NCBI GenBank assembly: GCA_000697455.1
Contig: JNET01032729.1
Span: forward strand, 1 to 15,530
DNA from: Basidiobolus heterosporus B8920
Taxonomy: Eukaryota; Basidiobolomycota; Basidiobolomycetes; Basidiobolales; Basidiobolaceae
Reading direction: 5' to 3'
Length of the DNA stretch: 15,530 bases
Under the pieces are notes generated by a model. The model saw only the letters and a program-made list of their open reading frames with translations. It was not told where the DNA came from and did not search any database. Positions 8,419 through 15,530 of this stretch are shown here, piece after piece (position 1 is the first letter of the stretch; each line of letters starts with the position of its first letter). Both the position numbers and the translations under genes were made by a program.

Positions 8419-10052
8419 TTACTGAAGAATCCTGTATTTCTCTTCTCTTGGAACGAAGTTTACGACAAGTCGACCGTCGTTGGAGAGCGAAGCCAGTATC
8501 CACGGATCGGCGTTACTCCATACCGCGGAATAAACACTTTCTTCATGGTCTTCATAAGCTTGAATCAACAAATCCTGAACATTGCTAGAGATATATACGA
8601 ATAAGTGAACGTCGAGGGTGACTTTAACAGCCTCATAATGTAGTTACTTACTAGTCGATGGAGTTCTGGCCGACAGAGTGAATACTGCTAGATTCGTCGG
8701 GCTTCGTGTTGTCCTCAATAAGTCTACTGCTGGAGATGGAGTCTACACGCTCCAGATTGACTTGGCAGTCGGAACTAGAGCTAAGAACCAGCTGATCGTA
8801 AAATCTGTTAAAAGACACTGACCACACCCTGTTTGAACGTATTTGAATTAGATTTCGGATACTGAGAAATGAAAGGTGAATATTCACCAGTGTGTATGAT
8901 GGCACAACTCCTTGATATGAGTTTTGGTATTGCGGATATCCCAAAATTTCACTCTACAATCGTCACCACCGGTGGCTATTACGTGTTCGCGTTTAGGATT
9001 GAAATCAACACAACGGACATTGAGTGTGTGTGCGTTCTTGATACTAAAGCTGGGACTTCTATGGTTGGATAAACCATGATCAGCGGTGGTTTGTACTCAA
9101 GTTATCAACAATCATGCAAGCTTACTTCATGTTCCGCAAATCCCATCCCACAACACTATCTTTCCTTCCTGTGACAATTTGCTGCTCATATGGGCTCCAC
9201 GTTGCGCAATTAAGTTTCCCTTCATTTTGGGCTCCAGTTGAGCCGATAATCTGGTAGAGATAAATAAAGAGTTTCTATGAATGAGTAATTCCTTAGGGTA
9301 CTCACCTTTGCCTCCCTAAACCCGGAATCCAACGACCACTGGTGAAGGCCTTGTTCATGTAGAGAAACCACTTTAGAAATATCTCCCGTTGGGTCCCAAA
9401 GTACTCTGAGAGTCAACTTTAGTTCAGAAATAGTAGAACCGCTCTACTTTAAATATGCTTACTTCTTCAAGTGTCCCAAAGATCTATCGTCTTGCAGAGT
9501 GATAAGCTCTTTGAGAGGCAAATCCTGAGCTTCCGACACGTTGGTATTCATTACATTTGTATTATCCATCCGCCAAAGGGTGCCAGAGAAGTTTTGTTGG
9601 TTGTCTTTGACTAGTGAGAAAAGCATCAGTACGTAGAAAAGTGGATATTGTTTGAAAATAACTCTACTTTGGCCGTAAACCGAGAAAAATAGTTGTTCAT
9701 CGCTTGGGCAGGTTTCCAAGGACCAAATTTCAGGGGGATGGCGGTAAATCAAACTCCTTACTTCCATCTCTTCTTCATCAAAATCGACCAAATGAATCTT
9801 CCTGGGTCGTAATAATTACTTTGGTTGGCTTTGAAAAAAACGAAAGATACGTTCAAGAATTACCTCGTTACTCTCCTTCAACTTTCTTGTCCCTGCTAAA
9901 AATTTATTACGTAGTGAGCTTCCTTTAACGGAACTGAGACATCTTGCCTGGAGAAAATTTTAGTTCAAACAGCACTACGATAGGTGGTAACAAAAAGAAG
10001 GAAATACATTATGTCTTAGTCCGTATACAACTGATTTATCTGTGATATCCAT
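8419..10052 (-). CDS. EIPR1: EARP/GARP-interacting WD40 protein, EIPR1 (TSSC1) family
   Basis: Nine exons: 10052-10008, 9947-9864, 9797-9668, 9610-9463, 9405-9306, 9250-9126, 9058-8888, 8828-8652, 8584-8419; introns 55-67 nt; 381 residues (human 387). The start ATG at 10052 gives [12 protein letters not shown], matching human VIYGL. The translation follows human EIPR1 along its length: [100 protein letters not shown] and the end [11 protein letters not shown]. It is a single WD40 propeller. In animals EIPR1 works with the EARP and GARP tethering complexes in endosomal recycling and retrograde transport; the fungal role is inferred. Two junctions needed care: the acceptor at 9798 (AAG) and the 57-nt intron at 9406-9462, both settled by frame and alignment. 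It shares a 134-nt promoter with ARMC7. Confidence 0.94.
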
Positions 10053-10186
10053 TGAAAGGTAAAGGTGACAAACCAAGCCTTTGGCAATAGTTATAAAAGC
10101 GAGTGACGTTGGGTCATGATTCCAGCAAATAAATGAGTTTTCCGTATTTGATCAAATCCATAGCAATTCTATGTTAATTCTCACGC
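10053..10186. promoter_or_regulatory. Bidirectional promoter of EIPR1 (-) and ARMC7 (+)
   Basis: Only 134 nt lie between the two start codons, so both promoters and both 5' UTRs must share this space. A TATAAAA at 10092-10098, oriented toward ARMC7 and 89 nt before its ATG, and a TGACGTTG site just after it at 10104-10111 are the clearest sequence elements. The assignment rests mainly on geometry. Confidence 0.7.
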
Positions 10187-10989
10187 ATGTTCACCTCACA
10201 CTCACAATTGAAACGGCGAACCGGTCCTTATAGTCTTGATAGGTTCGAATATCTGCAAGAGTTGGTAACCGAGTATCAAGACACTGACGATACAGGTACT
10301 GGATTTACTATTGACGCAGAATTTTATATTTAGTACCAACGAGTTTGTATGTTTTATAGAGGCGAAGTATCAAGTTCTAGCAAATCTAGGCAATTTCGCA
10401 TACGATCCGATCAACTATACTTGGCTACTTCAGCTTAACGTAATAGATCTGTTTCTAGGTATAGTATTTAATGACCGTTTTACTTTGTTATTATATTGTT
10501 AAAGAAAATTGCTTTTATGATCTTCTCGTAGATGGATTAGAAGATGAAGATGAGAAGATCAAAGAGTTCGCCATTGGTGGATTATGTAATTTGTGTCTAG
10601 GTAAGAGTAATCAGAAGAAATTCCTAATAAGCGCCCAACGTAATTATCTAAGCTTTAAAAATCCTCAGATTCCCGGATTCGTAAACATATTCATGAAAAT
10701 GAGGGTATTCCACTGATCATCAGTTGTCTGTCTAGTGAAAATGTAGAAACCGTAAAGTCTGCCATTACCACGCTGATGTTTCTAACTACAGCAGAAACAT
10801 CCAAATGTACGGTAGATACTTTGGATTCTTTTACTTCCAGTCTCTTACTGATCCTTTATAGTGATATTAACTGAATCCTTGAAAAAATCCATGACACTAT
10901 TGTCCAGTTCATCCAATATATGTTTGGCAAATCTGGCAAAGATTTTTCTGGCGGATTACTTTGAGAATGCCAAGCTAAATACTCAATGA
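10187..10989 (+). CDS. ARMC7: Armadillo-repeat protein, ARMC7 family
   Basis: Five exons: 10187-10295, 10360-10458, 10532-10600, 10669-10806, 10862-10989; introns of 64, 73, 68 and 55 nt; 180 residues (human 198). The blocks [68 protein letters not shown] and [12 protein letters not shown] match human ARMC7 in order and nearly in spacing. Intron 3 is tempting to miss: unspliced reading from 10601 stays open and looks protein-like, but splicing to 10669 restores a gap-free alignment. The exon 4/5 junction (donor GTACGG) is the weakest. The helical repeats form a small armadillo fold. In humans ARMC7 pairs with RBM48 in the minor spliceosome; in this organism that partner is unknown. It is divergent from EIPR1. 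Confidence 0.88.
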
Positions 10990-11084
10990 AGCTAGAAGCA
11001 GTATACAAACGACATAGATAAACAAGGCTCTCTTCGTATCGTTCAAAAAATCGAATGATAATCTGCAGAATTTTCTTCATTGAT

Positions 11085-11090
11085 AATAAA
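11085..11090 (+). terminator. Candidate polyadenylation signal (AATAAA) of ARMC7
   Basis: An exact AATAAA lies about 96 nt past the ARMC7 stop in the 296-nt convergent spacer before the secreted-protein gene. Confidence 0.35.
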
Positions 11091-11257
11091 GTTGTACAGA
11101 ACTCATTGACCTCTGAGTCAAAACCATATGCCAAAGACAAGTGGATTGAACCAGTTATTAAAGTGGATTGAATCAGTTGTTGAGATGTATTGTATGTTCA
11201 AGTGTTAACTATAATTCCTAGATGATCCAGAGTATTGAAAAATAAGGCAAATTCGAA

Positions 11258-11263
11258 TTTATT
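11258..11263 (-). terminator. Candidate polyadenylation signal (AATAAA) of the secreted-protein gene
   Basis: TTTATT on the + strand is AATAAA on the minus strand, about 23 nt past the stop. This is close to the stop compared with the other candidates, so it is weak. Confidence 0.25.
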
Positions 11264-11285
11264 TTACTGAAAACTTCAACAACGG

Positions 11286-12051
11286 TTATTTCCCAGGATT
11301 TAAGTGAAAATCGCACATTTTTTCCATTTCAGTAATCAGCTCATCGAGATGCTGGGGCTGATCGTAGTAAACCCGAGGAATCACCACATTGTGGGATAAA
11401 TAACTCTTAATTAACTCGTAAAGATCTTTGATACAAGGCTTACATAGGCTTTGCTTTTTCTCCTTTGAAGGCTCTACACCTTTTTTTCTCTGTAGCGCAG
11501 TCATCTCAAAATCCTTGATCTTACGAACACAATATGATTTCCCATCAAGAGTGCAATATATTTTTGCGTTCTCGGCGATGGACCACGAAGTAAATACCAG
11601 GTCCTTACTATTGCCACCCGACTTATGAGTGTCGCAGTCACTAGCAACTGCTTTGGCAGCCTTGATGGTGTGATCAAAGCATTTGGTGGAGCACACTGTA
11701 GCAAGAGGACTGAAAAACAACCCTGAGTGTTTGTAGCATTCCTTAATTGCTGGGTTCTCTGTCTCGGCCTGCTTGACTGCATGAAGACACTTAAGGTTTT
11801 TCTCGAACCTTCCAACAAATAGGCTCTCTGGTCTCTCCTTCTCCGGAAGTTCGCTGTAAGGTATCTTCTACAAAAAAAAGCACAAATGGTGACCAACTAT
11901 GACAATTTACAGTCAATTGAACGCGAGCTACCTCTTGATTTGTACTCTTGGAAGCATCGTTACTACTACCATATCCAGAAGATTCAGAACACGACTGGCC
12001 AATCAATATGGCAGAAAAACAAATTAGAAGTGATGCGTATCTGGCCTTCAT
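11286..12051 (-). CDS. Secreted cysteine-rich fungal protein
   Basis: Exons 12051-11932 and 11867-11286; one 64-nt phase-0 intron; 233 residues. The N-terminus is a clear signal peptide: MKAR followed by a hydrophobic stretch (YASLLICFSAILIG) with a likely cleavage near GQSCS. A Ser/Asn-rich spacer follows, then a body with ten cysteines, including CSTKC, an IYC-x6-YC pair and an LCKPC motif. There is no transmembrane helix or obvious GPI tail, so release into the extracellular space or cell wall is expected. The order of Cys motifs recalls fungal secreted proteins grouped as DUF7729-like, but I hold that match loosely. The body is also Lys-rich. In a pathogen such a protein would be an effector candidate; this is inference only. 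It is divergent from the WOPR regulator, 1.3 kb away. Confidence 0.85.
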
Positions 12052-12124
12052 GATACTCAGTGTAGAAAGGGATTGGCCGGAATAAACAGAAAGACAAAAG
12101 AGGAATGGCTGGTTTTACGGGTGA

Positions 12125-12131
12125 TTTTATA
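12125..12131 (-). promoter_or_regulatory. Candidate TATA box of the secreted-protein gene
   Basis: TATAAAA on the minus strand lies 74 nt upstream of the ATG at 12051, preceded by another AT step (CATATAAAATC). The position suits a fungal TATA promoter with a short leader. Confidence 0.5.
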
Positions 12132-13119
12132 TGCTTTTGTATGCTTTCATTGAATGCTCTTGAATGTGTTGTAACCTTTCATCTCCATTGATCAAACGTG
12201 TTTCAATATCTGTAACACAATCTGCAACGCTAATCATCAGTCAGGACTCTACCTCTCTGTCACTCTGCCCCTATGCTCCTACGCCCAGTTATTCACCATA
12301 ATACGCCACCACTGTGCGCTCCACGATATACGAATTAAGTTCAACAAAGACCGGAATCTATTTGCAAATCCAGTCGGATCCAGTCGATATGGCTATAGAT
12401 TAACTCTATCTAGGAAAAAGGAACTTAAAGAAATACGTGGATAACCCTTTTTGAGTTTAGTGCAAAGGAATACTACATGAACAGAAAATTGCGTATTCTG
12501 AATAATTAAGCTTATATAGGATACGAATGCTTGGTTGATTGATGCTGATAATTTACCAAGGTCTTGGTCAGCTTAGACTAAGCCATACCTACTCTTCATA
12601 TCTACTTTTCACATCTACCTTCTATACCCACCTTCTAATCAATCTGCGCACTAATGATCTTGTAGTAAAGAGTGAGCTGAAGGAGCCAACTGACATGATG
12701 GTGCCGATCTGCGTAGGAACAACCTACATCCAAATAGTTAGAAATCATGACTTAATCATCGGAATTAGGCAAATCAGCAGGATAATCGGGTACCGCCCTA
12801 AATATGCATCAAGGATAAACAAGTTTATCTGGGGCCATATATATATTTAGGGTTGTCGGTTAATCATTATATAGGAATTGTTCAATTTCCGTTAGTTCAT
12901 GCAATAGATATCCCGAATGGATCTTAAACAGGTGAACGAATAAGGATTCAGACGGCACTTCGGCCTCGATCTGCTATACTAGAGATAGATGCTTTAGCTT
13001 CATGGCAAGTCGACTCTAGTTTGTTGGAGACATTTGGCCGCATCTTAATTCCGCACAAATAAGCGTCGAAACCACTTTTTTACTCAGCAAATGCTAGATC
13101 AAGTCAGAAGTTCTGGGTG

Positions 13120-13221
13120 AGATTAGATAAAACCATCCAACTTTGGCATATCAATCCAGATAGCCGGCTGGTATTTCTCAATTGGCCCAAGGATGAATTT
13201 ATTGCCACAAAAAGTATATAA
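13120..13221 (+). pseudogene. Possible decayed WD40-repeat fragment
   Basis: One frame reads RLDKTIQLWHINPDSRL and continues to DEFIATKSI before a stop at 13219-13221. DKT-(V/I)-x-LWH is a signature of a WD repeat, as in WDR44-type proteins (DKTVRLWH ... DFVTSI). The next residues after the stop (HHERS) weakly recall the FHP-x-DDR that follows in that family. About 20 nt upstream of the preceding open stretch another frame gives TTFLLS, like the NNFLLS that precedes DKT in such proteins. There is no gene structure around it, so it is read as a broken gene piece or a chance match. Confidence 0.3.
13215..13221 (+). promoter_or_regulatory. Candidate TATA box of the WOPR gene
   Basis: TATATAA lies 122 nt before the WOPR start codon. 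A further TATATATAT run lies at about 13287-13295, closer to the ATG. Either could serve; the assignment is positional only. Confidence 0.35.
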
Positions 13222-13342
13222 CACCATGAACGGTCTTGAGTAACAATTTAACAATCGTCATCCTCAAGCTATCCTAATCCTAACACATATATATATTATT
13301 CTTGAAACTACCGAACGTTAAGTGGCCTTACTGCTCTCTCGA

Positions 13343-14185
13343 ATGGAAACATATTACGGTTATATTGAGTCTGTCCAGGATGCCTTGTTAGTATTCGAAG
13401 CGTGCCGTCTAGGATATCTCAATCGCGTACAGCGTCGACTATCCGACAAAGAAAGACGTAGTATCCGCTCTGGCTCAGTCTATATTTGGGAAGAAGAAGA
13501 GTCCGGTATTCGACGCTGGACCGATGGCTATACCTGGTCTCCTTCACGTGTGTTCGGTAGTTTTCTCACATACCGAGAGCTGAAGGCACGACAAAAAGTC
13601 AAGATCCCCTCACCAACTCTTTCCAACAGTGATAGTGAGTCGGAAGATAGAGGCCGGTCGAATCAAAGCGATATTCTTATAAAAGAAAACGGGCTTGTGA
13701 AGCAATCAATGTCAGTTACCACCACCAACGGACGCAAATTCCATTTGATCTCATATTACAATAAGGACCATGTGGCTTCCGGGCTTTTAAAGGTTCCTAG
13801 CTTTGACTCATCACTCGCGCATATCAAGATTCCCAAGGGCCTCTATCCTGACATTGCTCCCGATCTTTTCCGCACAAACGAGTTAACGAATCCATTCAAA
13901 GCCCACAAGCCTGTACCAATAACCTCTTTCGTCTCGGCAACGACAGTAAATAGTTTTACTTATCCCAGTCCTCAGCAAGAAATAGATCCGAAATTTGCTG
14001 ACAGTTCTAACCGAATCCGCCACCTCGAATTCAAGCAGCCACCCTCTATGATCCAACTCCCGCCACTACAACTTAGCCACTCCATTCCGATGGTGTTACC
14101 GTTACAAGACATTCGTTTAGACAGACTTCCATGTAGTGAGGACTACAGGCAGTTAAGAGCCTTAACCAGGGCGCTTTCACTATGA
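13343..14185 (+). CDS. WOPR-domain transcription factor (Gti1/Pac2/Wor1/Ryp1/Sge1 family)
   Basis: Intronless in the coding region; 280 residues from the ATG at 13343, which begins directly at the conserved METYYGY motif; the frame extends upstream only through a GTG codon. The first WOPR half is at residues 1-80, with VFEACRLGYLNRVQRRLS, RSGSVYIWEEEESG, RRWTDG, WSPSRV and FLTYREL. An acidic, Ser-rich loop (about 89-110) precedes the second half at 116-170, with GLVKQS, HLISYY and LAHIKIPKGLYPD. A short Pro-rich tail follows. WOPR proteins bind DNA and act as fungal master switches of morphology, sporulation and, in pathogens, effector expression (Wor1, Ryp1, Sge1, Ros1). The protein is shorter than many relatives, which carry long Gln-rich tails. 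Which ortholog it is cannot be settled from sequence alone. It is divergent from the secreted-protein gene. Confidence 0.95.
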   Translation: METYYGYIESVQDALLVFEACRLGYLNRVQRRLSDKERRSIRSGSVYIWEEEESGIRRWTDGYTWSPSRVFGSFLTYRELKARQKVKIPSPTLSNSDSESEDRGRSNQSDILIKENGLVKQSMSVTTTNGRKFHLISYYNKDHVASGLLKVPSFDSSLAHIKIPKGLYPDIAPDLFRTNELTNPFKAHKPVPITSFVSATTVNSFTYPSPQQEIDPKFADSSNRIRHLEFKQPPSMIQLPPLQLSHSIPMVLPLQDIRLDRLPCSEDYRQLRALTRALSL

Positions 14186-14564
14186 AAGCAATCGTAGTGT
14201 ATTATTATCCGCGGAGTTTCCCAAATCCTTTTAGAACATGTATATATTTATATATAAACTTATCAACCTATAGATATACATACGTACCATTTGATTCATT
14301 AAAACGTTCAAATTTCAAACTGGAATCATCAGGAACCGAGGATCTCACTTCAATGTTGATTTCGAGCATTTTATCTGGGTCCTGTACCTGGGTCTTTTCC
14401 TAGATTAGGTAAGCATCGGCAATTTGGTTGCTCCGCGTAGGTTTCTGAGATAATTTGTAATCATCCAGCTGAACAAAATATGGCTGAATTAGCTTGATCC
14501 TTTTTTTACTCTTCCGAAATTCTCTTTTAGATTGCTGAGCAACTGGTGCGACCTCTCGGACATC
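14186..14564. other. Intergenic region and 5' leader of the methyltransferase gene
   Basis: These 379 nt follow the WOPR stop. The AT-rich block at about 14240-14285 (TATATATTTATATATAAAC-like) may serve as WOPR 3' end or as promoter for the next gene. A possible 5' UTR intron is listed separately. I see no other gene. Confidence 0.5.
14409..14530 (+). other. Possible 5' UTR intron of the methyltransferase gene
   Basis: A good donor (ATTAG|GTAAGC) and a pyrimidine-rich acceptor (TTTACTCTTCC ... CTCTTTTAG) flank 122 nt ending 34 nt before the ATG at 14565. Joining them puts a TAG in frame upstream of that ATG, which supports the ATG as the start and the intron as untranslated. Confidence 0.4.
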
Positions 14565-15530
14565 ATGTCGCTCCTTCGTCTGGCCTTTCAAAAGGCTCCA
14601 CCTTGCCAAGTCTCTACTGGCGAAAGTTGGCCGATATTGTTCACGGGTATGGAAGCTTTTTCACGTTTGTTTCTTTCCTTTTGTTCACCGAGAAAATGGT
14701 GGGGTTAGTTTGGGTTTGTAAAGGGCTGCCTAATTTGAATACTGTTCGACTAAAAGGGGTTTTCACTAGAGTAAAAAGCAATGTGAAAGGTTGCCTTTTG
14801 GTAGTTATCTTTGTACCGAAACAAAACCCTTCATTTAATCCACTCTTCATTGACACTTTGTCTATTTTACCACAGTCTGTACCGATCTCGGGGATATTGG
14901 TTTTGAAGGAGATGTGCCTATCGAGGTGAAGGTTGTACTGAGGAAATACTCAGAGAATCCTGCTATTTCGGAATCCATATTGATGGAAAAAGCCATGACC
15001 TTGGAGCCTTATTTTAATGCATATCAAGGTTGGAAAGTGGAATTGGCCGTTCCCGAAAGATTTAAAAAATCTGTATCGACTAAACTTCAAGTTGTCATTG
15101 AACCAAAAGGTGAACTTGATGGGATACTTGGCTGCTCTCATAAAGCTGGCCAATACTTAGTATTACCTGTTTATTCGAAGCCCATTGAAGTGATACCGGT
15201 GGTTGCCAAGTCTTCGAAGCGCCAAGATAGATGTGAGCGCGTTTGCAGACTTCCGCTACAAAACAAGGAAAATCCTCTAGAAATCGTGATCACTGAAGCT
15301 TGTCAGGATAAGCAGACTCTCGGAACTAGACTTTGGGATGCGGCAGTTGTTATGAGTGAATTTCTCACAGAACTCTGCGAAACTATTGGAGCAGTCGATC
15401 AAAGTAAATTCGCCAAGGTTAATATAGAAGAGCTACCAGCCACTGCGTATGAAGAGATTCTTACTAAGATGGATTTAGGAGACATGGAAGAGTGGAAACA
15501 ACTGAAATCAACCACCCCACTGGTCAATGT
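14565..15530 (+). CDS. Lysine methyltransferase-like protein, Methyltransf_16 type, with an N-terminal extra domain (3' partial)
   Basis: Exons 14565-14646 and 14876 to the right edge, with a 229-nt intron far longer than all others in the window; 245 residues visible. Frame choice: only MSLLRLAFQKAPPCQVS in exon 1 joins in phase to CTDLGDIGFEGDVPIEV in exon 2. Residues to about 165 form an apparently beta-rich domain that I do not recognise. Then RVCRLPLQN, LEIVITEA and LGTRLWDAAVVMSEFL match the entry to the PF10294 seven-beta-strand methyltransferase fold (E-x-G-x-WDAA). The window ends at PLVNV, where the SAM-binding LELGxGxG loop is expected next. Family members methylate lysines in elongation factors, chaperones and other proteins; the substrate is unknown here. 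Confidence 0.82.

Larger units (their letters stand above)
12052..13342. other. Long divergent intergenic region between the secreted-protein gene and the WOPR gene
   Basis: These 1291 nt are the largest gap in the window and hold the two divergent promoters. Long upstream regions are common for WOPR master regulators. I see candidate TATA boxes at both ends and a short WD40-like fragment (13120-13221). A 103-codon + strand frame at 12539-12850 has no recognisable motif and is not called. Nothing else stands out: no tRNA boxes, no terminal repeats. Confidence 0.6.

Noticed and set aside
9442-9462. A 21-nt intron in EIPR1 that would also restore the frame
   Set aside because: Far shorter than any other intron here; the alternative acceptor at 9406 gives a normal 57-nt intron and the correct match to VLWDP.
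10601-10716. Open reading continuing past ARMC7 exon 3 ([10 protein letters not shown]...), which looks like coding sequence
   Set aside because: It ends in a stop, and it breaks the alignment; splicing 10600 to 10669 gives a gap-free match to ARMC7 ([25 protein letters not shown] order), so this is intron.
12539-12850. A 103-codon + strand open frame in the long WOPR upstream region
   Set aside because: No domain, low-complexity start, Ile/Tyr-rich composition typical of AT-rich noncoding DNA, and no convincing start context or splice partner.
14546-14646. Alternative frame in methyltransferase exon 1 (GHHVAPSSGLSKGSTL...)
   Set aside because: It leaves two bases at the donor, which does not join in phase with exon 2; the frame starting at the ATG at 14565 does.
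1-15530. Transposons, LTR-type or other virus-like elements
   Set aside because: I saw no terminal repeats, integrase, reverse transcriptase, transposase or capsid-like protein motifs in any frame I read.

Overview
The window looks like nuclear DNA of a filamentous fungus, most likely a basidiomycete. A Pucciniomycotina (rust-type) origin is my best guess, but it is an inference. The evidence is nine compact genes rich in short introns (about 27 introns, nearly all 55-84 nt, GT-AG), a WOPR-family regulator, a PHD protein with a Rua1/DUF4451-type C-terminus, a secreted cysteine-rich protein, a Doa4/USP8-type deubiquitinase, moderate AT richness and TTAGGG-type motifs. I see no prokaryotic operon, rRNA, tRNA, CRISPR array, transposon or virus-like element.

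Layout, left to right. (1) 2-1376 (+): PHD-finger protein with a DUF4451/Rua1_C tail, open at the left edge. (2) 1694-2739 (-): TatD/Scn1-type metal-dependent hydrolase, convergent with gene 1. (3) 3126-4103 (+): short THOC5 (THO/TREX mRNA export), divergent from gene 2 across a 386-nt spacer that holds a perfect telomere-type motif. (4) 4485-7599 (-): Doa4/Ubp-type ubiquitin protease with a dimerisation/MIT-like region, an inactive-looking rhodanese domain and a complete USP domain. (5) 8419-10052 (-): EIPR1 (TSSC1) WD40 protein with nine exons. (6) 10187-10989 (+): ARMC7, with only 134 nt between its ATG and that of EIPR1. (7) 11286-12051 (-): secreted cysteine-rich protein. (8) 13343-14185 (+): WOPR (Gti1/Pac2/Wor1) transcription factor. 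(9) 14565 to the right edge (+): N-terminal part of a Methyltransf_16-type lysine methyltransferase.

Exon structures were built by hand. At each junction I required GT-AG ends and an unbroken frame and, for THOC5, EIPR1 and ARMC7, residue-by-residue agreement with the human homologue as I remember it. The genes are independent housekeeping and regulatory units, not a pathway cluster. DOA4 and EIPR1 both belong to endosomal trafficking biology, and THOC5 and ARMC7 both to RNA processing, but nothing in the layout links them functionally.

The points most worth following up are a putative ARMC7 (an RBM48 partner in the minor spliceosome) in a fungus, telobox-like motifs in two upstream regions, the very tight EIPR1/ARMC7 bidirectional promoter, the secreted-protein/WOPR divergent pair with a decayed WD40-like fragment between them, the PHD+DUF4451 fusion, and two short introns that are multiples of three and lack stops. 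I found no clear evidence of a wholly new biological system.
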